A stretch of DNA of 64,000 bases, from the NCBI GenBank assembly GCA_003650125.1, contig QNFX01000002.1, positions 50,192-114,191 on the forward strand. Reading direction: 5' to 3'. Origin of the DNA: Campylobacterota bacterium (GTDB lineage: Bacteria > Bdellovibrionota > Bacteriovoracia > Bacteriovoracales > Bacteriovoracaceae). Below the pieces are notes generated by a model. The model saw only the letters and a list, made by a program, of their open reading frames with translations, did not search any database and was not told where the DNA came from. This document shows, piece by piece, positions 1 through 8,253 of this stretch (positions within the stretch are counted from its first letter, which is position 1; each line of letters opens with the position of its first letter). A program made the translations under genes and the position numbers.

Positions 1-528
1 ATCAAATTCTCCTCCAGTCTGTTCGAGAATTTCCGGCCCTGTGCTGCTGTAATGAGCTTCCGAGTTCCAAAGGTTTTCATATTGATTTACGTAATAAGAA
101 TTAGGAATAGTCTGAGAAAGTCTCTCGGCCACACTGTAATAACTTCTTGGATCTTCTGGTTCTACATTAGTGGGGCAAATTACCACGCGGGCCCCAAAGG
201 CCCTAAGGTTATTTATTTTTTCTCTTGATTGTTTATCTGCTAGAACAAATACACATTTATACCCATGAACCGCCGCATACATTGCAAGTCCTACGCCGGT
301 GTTGCCTGAGGTTCCTTCAATGATGGTTCCCCCTGGTTTTAAAAGGCCGTCTTTAACCGCGTTATCTAGAATGTAAGCACCAATTCGTTCTTTAATAGAA
401 CCACCTGGATTCATATATTCTAACTTGACGTAAATCTCAGAATCTACGCCAGATGCCACGTGATTTAGTTTAATTATAGGGGTATTTCCAATTGCTTCTA
501 GAACATTTGCTTTTGCACCATGTAACAT
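1..528 (-). CDS. Cysteine synthase / cystathionine beta-synthase family PLP enzyme (3' end outside window)
   Basis: The reading frame starts at ATG 528 with a GAGGAG Shine-Dalgarno 6 bases upstream and runs open through the window edge, so only about 176 N-terminal residues are present. They show the fold-type II PLP signature: PGGSIKERI, whose lysine (about residue 46) would be the Schiff-base lysine, and the phosphate-binding loop EGTSGNTGVG (about 71-80). The family makes cysteine from O-acetylserine and sulfide, or cystathionine from serine and homocysteine. The missing C-terminus, where CBS domains would sit, prevents choosing between them. It is the last visible gene of the minus-strand run, 11 bases after the ATPase gene upstream. 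Confidence 0.85.
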   Translation of the reverse strand, partial: MLHGAKANVLEAIGNTPIIKLNHVASGVDSEIYVKLEYMNPGGSIKERIGAYILDNAVKDGLLKPGGTIIEGTSGNTGVGLAMYAAVHGYKCVFVLADKQSREKINNLRAFGARVVICPTNVEPEDPRSYYSVAERLSQTIPNSYYVNQYENLWNSEAHYSSTGPEILEQTGGEFD

Positions 529-539
529 TACTTTCTCCT

Positions 540-1550
540 CTACCAACTTTTGGCAAGCTGGCAAACCTGATCTTCAGGAAGTAGGCTAAATATTTCGCCG
601 AACTGTAGGATATTTATATAGTTTTTTTCCGCAAAGTCCATAATTTCCCTCTCTCTATTCCATAGAGTAGTCCTAATGTTTGCCATTTTTGACTCTTTAG
701 GTTGCCACTTTGCAAGATGGGGGGACCAACTGCGATTTATAATAAAATAATTATCTTCATGCAGGAAAGAAGCAGCTTTAGACTTAATTTCAGCTGCCTC
801 AGAGATTTTTTTATGATCTACGGAGGCAATCAAAAACCAATTGGAGAGTTCTTTGTTTTTTAAGGTCTCCTGGACTTCTAAGGCCTTGATGAAATCATCT
901 TTATGATTGTAGACGATTCCAATGGTCTCTATGAATTCAGTTACAAAATGCGCCCCGGTAATACTTTCGAGGAGGTCCAATAACTTTTTTATTCCAGAGG
1001 ATAGCAAGGTAGTGAAAAATTTTCTTTTCTTTCCTCCAGATTTTAAGTGTTGGAATATATCTAAATAAATCTTTTTAAAAAATAGTTTTATCTTCTTGGA
1101 TGATTCTAAAAAATCAATAAAATGTTGACCGGGTGGAGTGTCTAAAATAATAGTTTCGTAATTATTTTGGGATAGATGGTGATCTACTTCCACTAAAGCA
1201 AGAATTTCATTCATGCCACCATTAGGCCTGGTTAAGATTTTTAAGATGGGATTTTCAATAACTTTTTCGCCACCGATTCTTTTAAAAGTCTCTCTAGGAG
1301 ACATTAAAAGGGCATCGAAAGAAAAATCGTCTTGCATATTTAAATGAACTTTAGAGCTGATCGTTTCAACTTTTCCTGCCCGGGCCTCAGATAATTTTAA
1401 GATTTCTTTCAACCTTTTGGCAGGGTCAATAGTTATTAATAAGACTTTATGTCCCTTTGAGGCCAAGGCCACGGCGCGCGAAGTGGCCAGGGTCGTTTTT
1501 CCGACACCGCCAGTGCCACAAAAAATTTCTAGTTTTTTTGGCCGGATCAT
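540..1550 (-). CDS. ArsA/Get3-like ATPase, subunit lacking the signature lysine
   Basis: 336 residues. The P-loop near the N-terminus reads GTGGVGKTT (residues 12-20). The switch II region DTPPGQH (137-143) resembles the DTAPTGH motif of ArsA and Get3, and IDPAKRL follows the first helix. ArsA/Get3 proteins are membrane-associated dimeric ATPases that handle metalloids or tail-anchored proteins. The usual 'signature' lysine (GKGGVGKT) is threonine 13 here, whereas the gene upstream keeps it. The start overlaps the upstream ATPase stop by 4 bases, so the two are translationally coupled. A heterodimer is inferred. The substrate is unknown and no arsenic genes are nearby. Confidence 0.85.
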   Translation of the reverse strand: MIRPKKLEIFCGTGGVGKTTLATSRAVALASKGHKVLLITIDPAKRLKEILKLSEARAGKVETISSKVHLNMQDDFSFDALLMSPRETFKRIGGEKVIENPILKILTRPNGGMNEILALVEVDHHLSQNNYETIILDTPPGQHFIDFLESSKKIKLFFKKIYLDIFQHLKSGGKKRKFFTTLLSSGIKKLLDLLESITGAHFVTEFIETIGIVYNHKDDFIKALEVQETLKNKELSNWFLIASVDHKKISEAAEIKSKAASFLHEDNYFIINRSWSPHLAKWQPKESKMANIRTTLWNREREIMDFAEKNYINILQFGEIFSLLPEDQVCQLAKSW

Positions 1551-2344
1551 AGGAGATTTTCCATATAAGGGGTTATTTGCGCCACAATATCTTTTGCTTT
1601 TTCTTCAAAAATATGAGGAATAGGATGTTTTAGTTCTCCCAAATCTTTTTCATACCAATTAACAACTTTTTCTTCTAATGCCAGCTTCTGTTTAAGAAAT
1701 TCGGGTAGTCCATGCCAGTTTTTTAATTGATGGAAAAAGGAATTATTCATTACTAAATGAGGCGCACTATAATCCAGGGTTTTTATCTTGGTTTGTAATT
1801 CGATTCCTTCATTTAGCGCCATTAAAGTAGGCAAAAATAAGATAATGATTTTTAAAACGTTAGGATCTTTAGTCATTTTATTTATTTTCTTGATATCTTC
1901 GACTAAAGGGCCAGTTTTAAAAATATTTTTAAAATTTCTTGGAGTTTCAAAAAGGGTTAGAACATGACCTGATGAAGGAGAATCAAGAACTATGCTCAGT
2001 TCCGGATCTTCATTAAGCATATCAATTAAATGACCTAAAATTACGAGGTTTTTAAGTCCTGGAATAATATTAAATAAGGAGTGAAAAAAAGGAACCTTGA
2101 CTACCCAGGAACCTAGATTTTGGGAATGCAATTTTTTTCCCACATAGGTTTTTAAACTCTCATCTTCTTCTAGCTTGAGAACGGGTATGTTCATCGCCGC
2201 ACAAAGTTGACTGGGAGGATCCTGGTCAAAATGGTTGTAGAGAACCTTTTTTCCCTTGGCGATAAGTTGCTTTGTAAGGGCCAGAGAAACAATCGTTTTT
2301 CCGACACCACCCTTGCCTGTAATGATATAAAGTCTTTTATGCAT
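1547..2344 (-). CDS. ArsA/Get3-like ATPase with intact deviant Walker A
   Basis: 265 residues beginning with a complete deviant Walker A, GKGGVGKT (10-17; signature lysine K11). A switch I-like DQDPPSQL follows near residue 40 and a switch II-like LDSPSSGH near 120-127. It is shorter than single-domain Get3. It lies directly upstream of, and overlaps, the second ArsA-like gene, as expected for the two halves of a split ArsA. A comparable adjacent pair of Get3-like ATPases is known in mycobacteria (Rv3679-Rv3680). Function in this organism cannot be read from sequence. It starts 3 bases after the beta-barrel gene, so it belongs to the same operon. Confidence 0.83.
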   Translation of the reverse strand: MHKRLYIITGKGGVGKTIVSLALTKQLIAKGKKVLYNHFDQDPPSQLCAAMNIPVLKLEEDESLKTYVGKKLHSQNLGSWVVKVPFFHSLFNIIPGLKNLVILGHLIDMLNEDPELSIVLDSPSSGHVLTLFETPRNFKNIFKTGPLVEDIKKINKMTKDPNVLKIIILFLPTLMALNEGIELQTKIKTLDYSAPHLVMNNSFFHQLKNWHGLPEFLKQKLALEEKVVNWYEKDLGELKHPIPHIFEEKAKDIVAQITPYMENLL

Positions 2345-2346
2345 GC

Positions 2347-2997
2347 TTAGAAAGAGTAAAAGCTTGTGAATAATAGTTTGTAATAGGACCCTTCAATTTC
2401 GTCACCATTATCTGATGTTACATCAAAAGGATTATGAAATTGAAATAGTCCTCCTACTGTAAAGTGACGATTTAACCTAAGATCAAGTCCTGCTCCAAAA
2501 TTGAGCCCAAAAACAATATTTCTATCAGACTCATAGACTCCAGTAGAATAGTTTGAGGTAATTTTTGGGGCGTACATTCCCATTCCCCCTAAAGCAAAGG
2601 GAATAAAACTATCAAAGTGAAAAAACTTTCCTTTTAAGGACGCGGCCAATCCAAATAGCGATACTTCATGGATATCCTGGCCATAAGAGTTGGCATGTAA
2701 GTCTATTAAAAGGTCAAAAGAATGGCTGGCAGAGTAATTGTAAAGAATATCCCAAGAGAGGTTACTAGAGCCGCTGCTCTCAAAATCTCCGCTCATATAG
2801 GCCTGGCCAATACCGAGTCCTACAGAATGGATATTAATACCATCATTAGCTCTTTTAGGTTTGGGAAGATCTCCCGATTTATCACCGGTAGTCATTTGTT
2901 CCATTTTGTTTTTAGAGAAGGAAGGCGCACAAACAAAACTGGCCATCATAAAGACGGCCAGTGGATATTTTATAAATTTTATTAGGGAGTTCAACAT
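2347..2997 (-). CDS. Outer-membrane beta-barrel protein
   Basis: 216 residues. The N-terminal stretch (about 1-29) is a signal peptide (basic start, hydrophobic core AVFMMASFVCAPSFS). The rest alternates hydrophobic and polar residues in short amphipathic strands separated by glycine and asparagine turns, and it ends in an aromatic residue (FTSFYSF), as small outer-membrane barrels do. There is no plug or OmpA-type peptidoglycan domain. It lies between the phaR-like regulator and the two ATPase genes with short gaps (38 and 2 bases), so all are probably co-transcribed. The specific role is unknown. Confidence 0.72.
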   Translation of the reverse strand: MLNSLIKFIKYPLAVFMMASFVCAPSFSKNKMEQMTTGDKSGDLPKPKRANDGINIHSVGLGIGQAYMSGDFESSGSSNLSWDILYNYSASHSFDLLIDLHANSYGQDIHEVSLFGLAASLKGKFFHFDSFIPFALGGMGMYAPKITSNYSTGVYESDRNIVFGLNFGAGLDLRLNRHFTVGGLFQFHNPFDVTSDNGDEIEGSYYKLLFTSFYSF

Positions 2998-3035
2998 TAC
3001 CCACCTAAAGACGTTAAGTTAGTATTTAATTTATA

Positions 3036-3419
3036 CTAGTTTAAAGTGCTTGGTGTTTCAACTGAAGAAGTACCCATTTCTGAGTTATTTCCCATAAAAG
3101 CTTGGAAAGACTCTTCAACTGGAGTTTCCTCAGTTCCTTCTAGGCCTTTGATGTATCCAGTAAAAGTACCTTCAACACATCTGATAACTCTTTTAAGTAG
3201 GTCTACATTACCTTCTCTAGTAGATTTTCTTTCTTGATCAAAAAGAAGTTGAATCTGTGTCATGTAAGTGATGTCATTTTTTGTTTTGTTATCAATTACT
3301 TTAATCTCATTCCCTTCTCTAACGATCTGGGCGATTTCTTCCAAAGTTACATAACAGCTTTGGTGAGTGTCATAAAGTTTACGGTTTTGATACCTTTTGA
3401 TGATTCTAACGTCATTCAT
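3036..3419 (-). CDS. phaR: PhaR-type polyhydroxyalkanoate regulator (PHB_acc N-terminal domain)
   Basis: 127 residues. The first ~65 match the PHB/PHA accumulation regulator DNA-binding domain: RIIKRYQNRKLYDTHQSCYVTLEEIA, then an IKVIDNKTKNDIT segment and a region rich in hydrophobics. In PHA producers this protein represses phasin genes and senses polymer. The C-terminal half is short and Thr/Ser-rich and lacks the second regulatory domain of long PhaR proteins. No PHA synthase or phasin is in the window, so the target may differ here. It is first in a minus-strand run and probably controls it. Family assignment is firm; physiological role is inference. Confidence 0.85.
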   Translation of the reverse strand: MNDVRIIKRYQNRKLYDTHQSCYVTLEEIAQIVREGNEIKVIDNKTKNDITYMTQIQLLFDQERKSTREGNVDLLKRVIRCVEGTFTGYIKGLEGTEETPVEESFQAFMGNNSEMGTSSVETPSTLN

Positions 3420-3888
3420 TATTTATTCCCCTAATTTACTTCCAATTATCTTAGAATGTTTTTAATTTTTATATCACTAAATCATCAGTTTACGACGGCT
3501 CGTGTAAAAGTTTCTTGCCGCACATCAGCACTGGATTAGATTATGTAAAATCAAGTGCTTATGGTCTTTAAGGCCCTTGATGCTTTGCTCTTAAAGATTC
3601 TTGATAACTGAAATAGCAATTTTTTAGGGTTCATGTCAACAATTCAATTAACTCAAGTGTCAAATAAACGAGGTTAGTTCTTTTTTGAAATATCTGAGCA
3701 AAAAATGAGCTCATTTTAGCCGTCGATCTAAAGTTAATTAGCTTAATAAAATCAAGTGGTTAGACAAGGAAAATACTACCATGAGTACGCTAAATTCGAG
3801 GTCTTGGAAAATATTAATTTTTCCTAACAATTTTCACGAATAGAGAGGTTGTCAGGAAGATAACTCATCAAGGTCAGGAAGGCATTTA
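3420..3888. other. Divergent intergenic region with repeats
   Basis: About 470 bases separate the phaR-like gene (minus) from the TPR lipoprotein (plus). It holds a 12-base direct repeat TAAAATCAAGTG at 3546-3557 and 3747-3758, and a perfect 8-bp inverted repeat TCTTTAAG/CTTAAAGA at 3565-3572 and 3590-3597. A possible 20-codon ORF (ATG 3781 to TAG 3843) has AAGGA about 10 bases upstream. No confident -35/-10 pair was found. Promoters for both flanking genes must lie here. Confidence 0.5.
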
Positions 3889-5718
3889 ATGAAATTTACT
3901 ATCCATCTTTTAATTCTCAGCACTTTTTTAATTAGCTGCTCTTCAACCAAGAAGAAAAAAACTGCTCCCAAAGAGGAAGTGAAAATTAATATTGAAGAAA
4001 GGTTTGACCAGTTGATTAAGGCCATCAAGGGAAAAGGTGGTGAGATGGAGAGATTTGTAATTGATGACATGTATCTTAAGGCCTCTCACGCATCCATTAG
4101 GGGAGATATTAAGTCAGCTCTTTTTTACTGGGAAAAAATTCTGCTTATAAAAAGTGATAATTCCTTTATCAATAAAAAATATGCAGTGGATCTAATCAGA
4201 GCAGGAAAATTGGTCAAGGCAAAAACAGTTCTGGAAAAAATAGATAAAAAAAATGGTGCCAATAAGGATGAAAATCTGACGATGGTACTGGCAGGTCTTT
4301 ATGTTTCAACGGGAGAAAAGGAAAAGGCCAAGGAGATTTATAGATATCTAGTTAAAAATAATAATAACTCAGAGGCCTGTATCTTTTTAGGTCGTTTTTA
4401 TGCTGAAGAAAAAAACTATTCTAAGGCCGAAAAGACTCTCAGGGATTGTGAAAAGAAAGATAAAAAGGCCATATTTGCTTTCTTTCGAGGTAAATTTGTT
4501 TTAGAGCAAAAAAAGAGAAAACAGGCAGTAAAACATTTTAAGAGAGCGCTTAAGATAGACGAAAGTTTTCAAGATGCGGCACTTGAATTGGGAAGGCTCT
4601 ACGAGAGTGGTGAGAAACAAAAAAAAGCAGAAAGGATATACAAAAAGTTTTTGGAAAAAAATCCAGATAATTTTTCAGTCCTCTCCGCCCTAGTGAAAGG
4701 ATTCTTTTCTCAAGGGGCGAAACCTGAAGTGATTCCCTATGTTGAGAAGTTATCCAGCCTTGATCAGGAAAATTTAAACTTAAAAGTTAGGCTAGGAATC
4801 CTTTATAGTGATGCTAAAAGATATGAGGATTCCATAGGTGTTTTTAGTGAGATATTAGAAATAGTTCCTGATTCTGAAAAGATTTTATATTACCTAGCTT
4901 CACTTTACCAGCAAGTTGAAAAGCTTGATACGTCAGTTGAATATTATCTAATGATTCCTGACTCTGGAGCACTTTTTAAAGATGCTCAAGTTCAAATTGC
5001 CAAAATTTATAATGGAAAATCCTATACTCAAGACGGCAAAATAAATAAAGAGTTTGCTGATAAACTTATTAGATTTGTAGAGGAGAGGTCACTTAAATAT
5101 CCCATAGTGGCATTTGATCTTAAAATTGTCTTGGTTGGCCTTTATGAAAATACTCAAGACTTTAACAAAGCAGTTGTTTTGATGAAAGATCTCAAGAGTA
5201 ATGCTAAATTTAAAGAAGAGCATGAGTATTATTTGGCATCTCTACTCGATAAAGATAATCGTTTTGAAGAGGCAAGGGAAATTCTGGAAGGAATATTGGC
5301 AAAAAATCCCAATAACCCCCATGCCTTAAACTTTTTGGCCTACTCTTATATAGAAAAGGATATAGAGTTGGATGAGGCGCTTAGACTCTTAAAAAAGGCC
5401 GTGAGCTTAAAACCAAATGATGGATATATAAGAGATTCTCTAGGTTGGTATTACTATAAAATGGGAGATCTCCAAAAGGCCTTGGTTGAGCTAAAAAAGG
5501 CATGGCAAAGAGAAAAATCTGATGTAGTAATTACCAAACATCTAGCAATAATCTACCAAGATTTAAAACGCTACCGCATGGCAGAGAAATATTTTTCGGA
5601 GGCCCTTAAAAATTGCAAACAAGATCACGAGCGAATGGCAGTTCTCCAAGCAATGAAAAATCTGGAAAAGGTCAGAGTCGCCGATATCAAAAGACGCTTA
5701 CCCGCCTCTCTCAAATAG
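3889..5718 (+). CDS. TPR-repeat lipoprotein
   Basis: 609 residues. The N-terminus is a lipoprotein signal ending in the lipobox LISC, so it is exported and lipid-anchored. From about residue 60 on there are many tetratricopeptide units, for example the A-L-E-L-G-R-L-Y-E-S-G and A-L-N-F-L-A-Y-S-Y-I-E-K patterns and a C-terminal unit with DSLGWYYYKMGDLQKAL. TPR solenoids hold protein partners; family members serve as assembly scaffolds in the periplasm or at the outer membrane. It is very lysine-rich. The last ~106 bases overlap the next gene in another frame. Its partner is unknown. Confidence 0.85.
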   Translation: MKFTIHLLILSTFLISCSSTKKKKTAPKEEVKINIEERFDQLIKAIKGKGGEMERFVIDDMYLKASHASIRGDIKSALFYWEKILLIKSDNSFINKKYAVDLIRAGKLVKAKTVLEKIDKKNGANKDENLTMVLAGLYVSTGEKEKAKEIYRYLVKNNNNSEACIFLGRFYAEEKNYSKAEKTLRDCEKKDKKAIFAFFRGKFVLEQKKRKQAVKHFKRALKIDESFQDAALELGRLYESGEKQKKAERIYKKFLEKNPDNFSVLSALVKGFFSQGAKPEVIPYVEKLSSLDQENLNLKVRLGILYSDAKRYEDSIGVFSEILEIVPDSEKILYYLASLYQQVEKLDTSVEYYLMIPDSGALFKDAQVQIAKIYNGKSYTQDGKINKEFADKLIRFVEERSLKYPIVAFDLKIVLVGLYENTQDFNKAVVLMKDLKSNAKFKEEHEYYLASLLDKDNRFEEAREILEGILAKNPNNPHALNFLAYSYIEKDIELDEALRLLKKAVSLKPNDGYIRDSLGWYYYKMGDLQKALVELKKAWQREKSDVVITKHLAIIYQDLKRYRMAEKYFSEALKNCKQDHERMAVLQAMKNLEKVRVADIKRRLPASLK

Positions 5719-6350
5719 GTTTAATTTTTCTCTTATCCTGTGCTTCATCAAGTGTGAGGAAGACTCCAGATACATTATCTTCTCAATTTAAAAATCTTTG
5801 TCTTTCAGGGGAAGGACACGGAAGAATTTCCTTTTTATCAGGTCGTCATCTCTTTGATTATGAATCTATGACAACTCCTGAGAAAAAAGAATGGGCCTTG
5901 GCCTTTCACTACCCGGCCATAGGGGAAAAATTAATTAAATTAGATTATGGCCAGACCTTTAAAGGCCCATTGGAAAGTCACTTCTTAGATAAGCTGTTAC
6001 AAAATGAAAAACTATCCGAGCACTACCGCAAAGTTTTAAGGGAGTTTTTCCATCGTTTGGGCCTAATCATTAAAACTCATGAAGATTTTAGAGGTGGGGG
6101 AGAAAGTTTTTGGCAGTGTTTAGGTAGCGAATGCTCTTATCAAGATATCAAAATGACTTGGAGCTCAAGAAATGGAAAGTTCTTCCTCAAATTCCCCCTT
6201 TTCAATAATTATGTTTTTCATCTAGCGGCCTTTTCGAAGGAAAAATATTTTAACCGCATGCGATTTTTTGTGCAGAATGAAAAGGATATTGGAATCAAAA
6301 GAAATCCATTGGAAATGATACTATTTTTAAATGCCTGTTATCAGAAATAG
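5613..6350 (+). CDS. Putative lipoprotein, overlapping the TPR gene
   Basis: The TTG start at 5613 is supported by GGAGG at 5598-5602, ten bases upstream. There is no other ATG, GTG or TTG in this frame before the lipobox. From TTG the product has 245 residues. A long basic N-region leads into IGLIFLLSC, whose cysteine (about residue 43) would be lipidated. The rest is a globular domain of unknown family with two further cysteines in WQCLGSECSY. It overlaps the upstream TPR lipoprotein by 106 bases, so the two are coupled and probably act together. Annotators that ignore TTG starts would truncate it. Confidence 0.65.
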   Translation: MQTRSRANGSSPSNEKSGKGQSRRYQKTLTRLSQIGLIFLLSCASSSVRKTPDTLSSQFKNLCLSGEGHGRISFLSGRHLFDYESMTTPEKKEWALAFHYPAIGEKLIKLDYGQTFKGPLESHFLDKLLQNEKLSEHYRKVLREFFHRLGLIIKTHEDFRGGGESFWQCLGSECSYQDIKMTWSSRNGKFFLKFPLFNNYVFHLAAFSKEKYFNRMRFFVQNEKDIGIKRNPLEMILFLNACYQK

Positions 6351-6356
6351 GTGCCT

Positions 6357-6429
6357 AAATGACCCTGGAGGTCAGAGAAATATCACATTTTTCTGACTTT
6401 TCCCCTATCACCACTGCTTAAGGGTCATT
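6357..6429 (+). promoter_or_regulatory. Nested inverted repeats upstream of the oppA-like gene
   Basis: AATGACCCT (6358-6366) pairs perfectly with AGGGTCATT (6421-6429). Inside it, GTCAGAGAAA (6371-6380) pairs with TTTTTCTGAC (6388-6397) around a 7-base loop with a single wobble pair. Together they could fold as a long outer stem enclosing a hairpin. No long T-tract follows, so this is not a plain terminator. It lies 64 bases ahead of the oppA-like start. Confidence 0.45.
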
Positions 6430-6492
6430 ATTAATGGAAATCTAAAGATTTTTTAGATATACATGCCTAGTCAATTTTAAAAGGAAATAATA

Positions 6493-8241
6493 ATGAGAAT
6501 TTTAATTATTCTTGCGGCACTTTTAGGTTTTTCTTGTACTAAAAAGATAGACCTAAATGAAAAAGTTTTAAACCTTTCGGTTACCGCAGAAATTAAAGGT
6601 ATGGACCCCATCTATGCCAACGATATGTATTCTTCAAACGAAGTCGCAAGAGTTTATGAAGGACTCTTACAATACCATTATCTAAAAAGACCCTATACTT
6701 TAGTTCCAAACCTAGCAGATAAAATGCCAACAGTTTCTAAAGATGGGCTTACTTATACTTTTAAAATTAAAAAAGGTGTTCTCTTTCATGACGATGCTGC
6801 CTTTCATGGAGGGATTGGACGGGAGCTGGTAGCTGCAGATTTTGTCTATTCAATTAAAAGGCTGGCCGATCCTAAGCTGCAATCTCTTGGTTGGTGGCTT
6901 TTACAAGGAAAACTATTAGGTCTTGATGATTGGAGAAAAAAATATGCTGAAAAAGATAAGGTAGATTATACTGAAGCGGTTGCAGGAGTTAAAGCATTAG
7001 ATAAATATACCCTTCAATTTAAACTTAAAAAAAGCTTTCCTCAGTTCCTTTATGCTTTAGCGATGCCTTTTACTTATGCAGTATCAAAAGAAGTTGTTGC
7101 AAAATATGGGAAAGAGTTTTTAAACCATCCAGTTGGAACAGGAGCTTTTATACTTCCTGTTTTTACTCAGAGTAATAAAATCATCTATATTAAAAATCCC
7201 AAGTTTAGAGACAAGTACTATCCAACTGATGTCAGTGAAGAATTTAACACTCCATACTATCTAGCGGACGCAGGAAAGAAACTTCCCTTAGTCGAAAAAG
7301 TTGTTGTCAATATTATGAAAGAGCAGCAACCTCGTTGGTTGAATTTTGGGAAAGGAAGAATTGATGTTATTGGAATTCCTAAAGACAACTTTGAAGCAGC
7401 GGTAACTCCCGATAGGAGTCTAACTGATGACATGGCCAAAAAAGGAATTACTTTAATCAAAAATGTAGCATTAGATGTTACTTATATTGCCTTTAACCAT
7501 GATGATCCACTTTTTAAAAATATTTATTTAAGAAGAGCAATGTCTTTGGCCTATGATCCCCATGCTTTTAACAAATTATTCAATAATGATTTGGCGATGG
7601 TCGCCCAGTCTCTTGTTCCTCCCGGTATTTCCGGATACATGCCAAGTTATACCAACCCATATGTAGGACCAAAAGTTGAAGAGGGCAAAAAGATGTTGGC
7701 CAAGGCCGGCTATGAAAATGGAGTAGGACTGCCAGAGATTATTTATGACACTTCCTCAGCAACTGTTAATAGACAGATGGGAGAGTTTTTTAAAAAACAA
7801 ATGGCCAAAATTGGAATTAAAATAAAAGTGGTAACTAACCCATGGCCGCAACTACAAGAAAAAATCACCAAAAGAAAAGTTCAAGTTTTTGGAATTGCAT
7901 GGGGAGCTGATTATCCTGATGCAGAAAATTTCCTACAACTTCTCTATGGACCTAACCGAGCACCAGGTGCAAATGGTTCAGGATACGATAACCCCGAGTT
8001 TAATCGACTGTTTGAAGTATCTTCTTTGATGCAGGATTCACCTGAGAGAACTGCTCTTTATGAGAAGATGTATCGTATCGCTGCTGAACAAGTACCTTGG
8101 ATTTTTGGAGTGCATCGGCAAAACTTTATTTTACGTCATGGTTTCTTAAAAAATTATGTTGCCTCTGATTTTGACCAAGGATCTGCTCAATATTTAAATA
8201 TTGACTTAAAGAAAAAAGCTGAGATTCTTAAAAAGCTCTAA
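6493..8241 (+). CDS. oppA: Peptide ABC transporter substrate-binding lipoprotein (OppA/DppA type)
   Basis: 582 residues with a lipoprotein signal (ILAALLGFSC, cysteine about residue 15). The body is an SBP_bac_5 family protein: early MDPIYANDMYSSNEVARVYEGL, then PNLADKMPTVSKDGLTYTFKIKKGV FHDD-type segments and a C-terminal half ending in a PWIF motif near the ligand cleft. It binds oligopeptides in the periplasm and delivers them to the permease encoded next. It is the first gene of a five-gene oppABCDF set whose genes are 0-12 bases apart. Substrate range cannot be read from sequence; DppA or another dipeptide binder is possible. Confidence 0.9.
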   Translation: MRILIILAALLGFSCTKKIDLNEKVLNLSVTAEIKGMDPIYANDMYSSNEVARVYEGLLQYHYLKRPYTLVPNLADKMPTVSKDGLTYTFKIKKGVLFHDDAAFHGGIGRELVAADFVYSIKRLADPKLQSLGWWLLQGKLLGLDDWRKKYAEKDKVDYTEAVAGVKALDKYTLQFKLKKSFPQFLYALAMPFTYAVSKEVVAKYGKEFLNHPVGTGAFILPVFTQSNKIIYIKNPKFRDKYYPTDVSEEFNTPYYLADAGKKLPLVEKVVVNIMKEQQPRWLNFGKGRIDVIGIPKDNFEAAVTPDRSLTDDMAKKGITLIKNVALDVTYIAFNHDDPLFKNIYLRRAMSLAYDPHAFNKLFNNDLAMVAQSLVPPGISGYMPSYTNPYVGPKVEEGKKMLAKAGYENGVGLPEIIYDTSSATVNRQMGEFFKKQMAKIGIKIKVVTNPWPQLQEKITKRKVQVFGIAWGADYPDAENFLQLLYGPNRAPGANGSGYDNPEFNRLFEVSSLMQDSPERTALYEKMYRIAAEQVPWIFGVHRQNFILRHGFLKNYVASDFDQGSAQYLNIDLKKKAEILKKL

Positions 8242-8253
8242 AAAAGGCATAAA

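Noticed and set aside
5692..6350. Second lipoprotein starting near the lipobox at 5692
   Set aside because: No ATG, GTG or TTG there in frame; TTG 5613 with its GGAGG is preferred.
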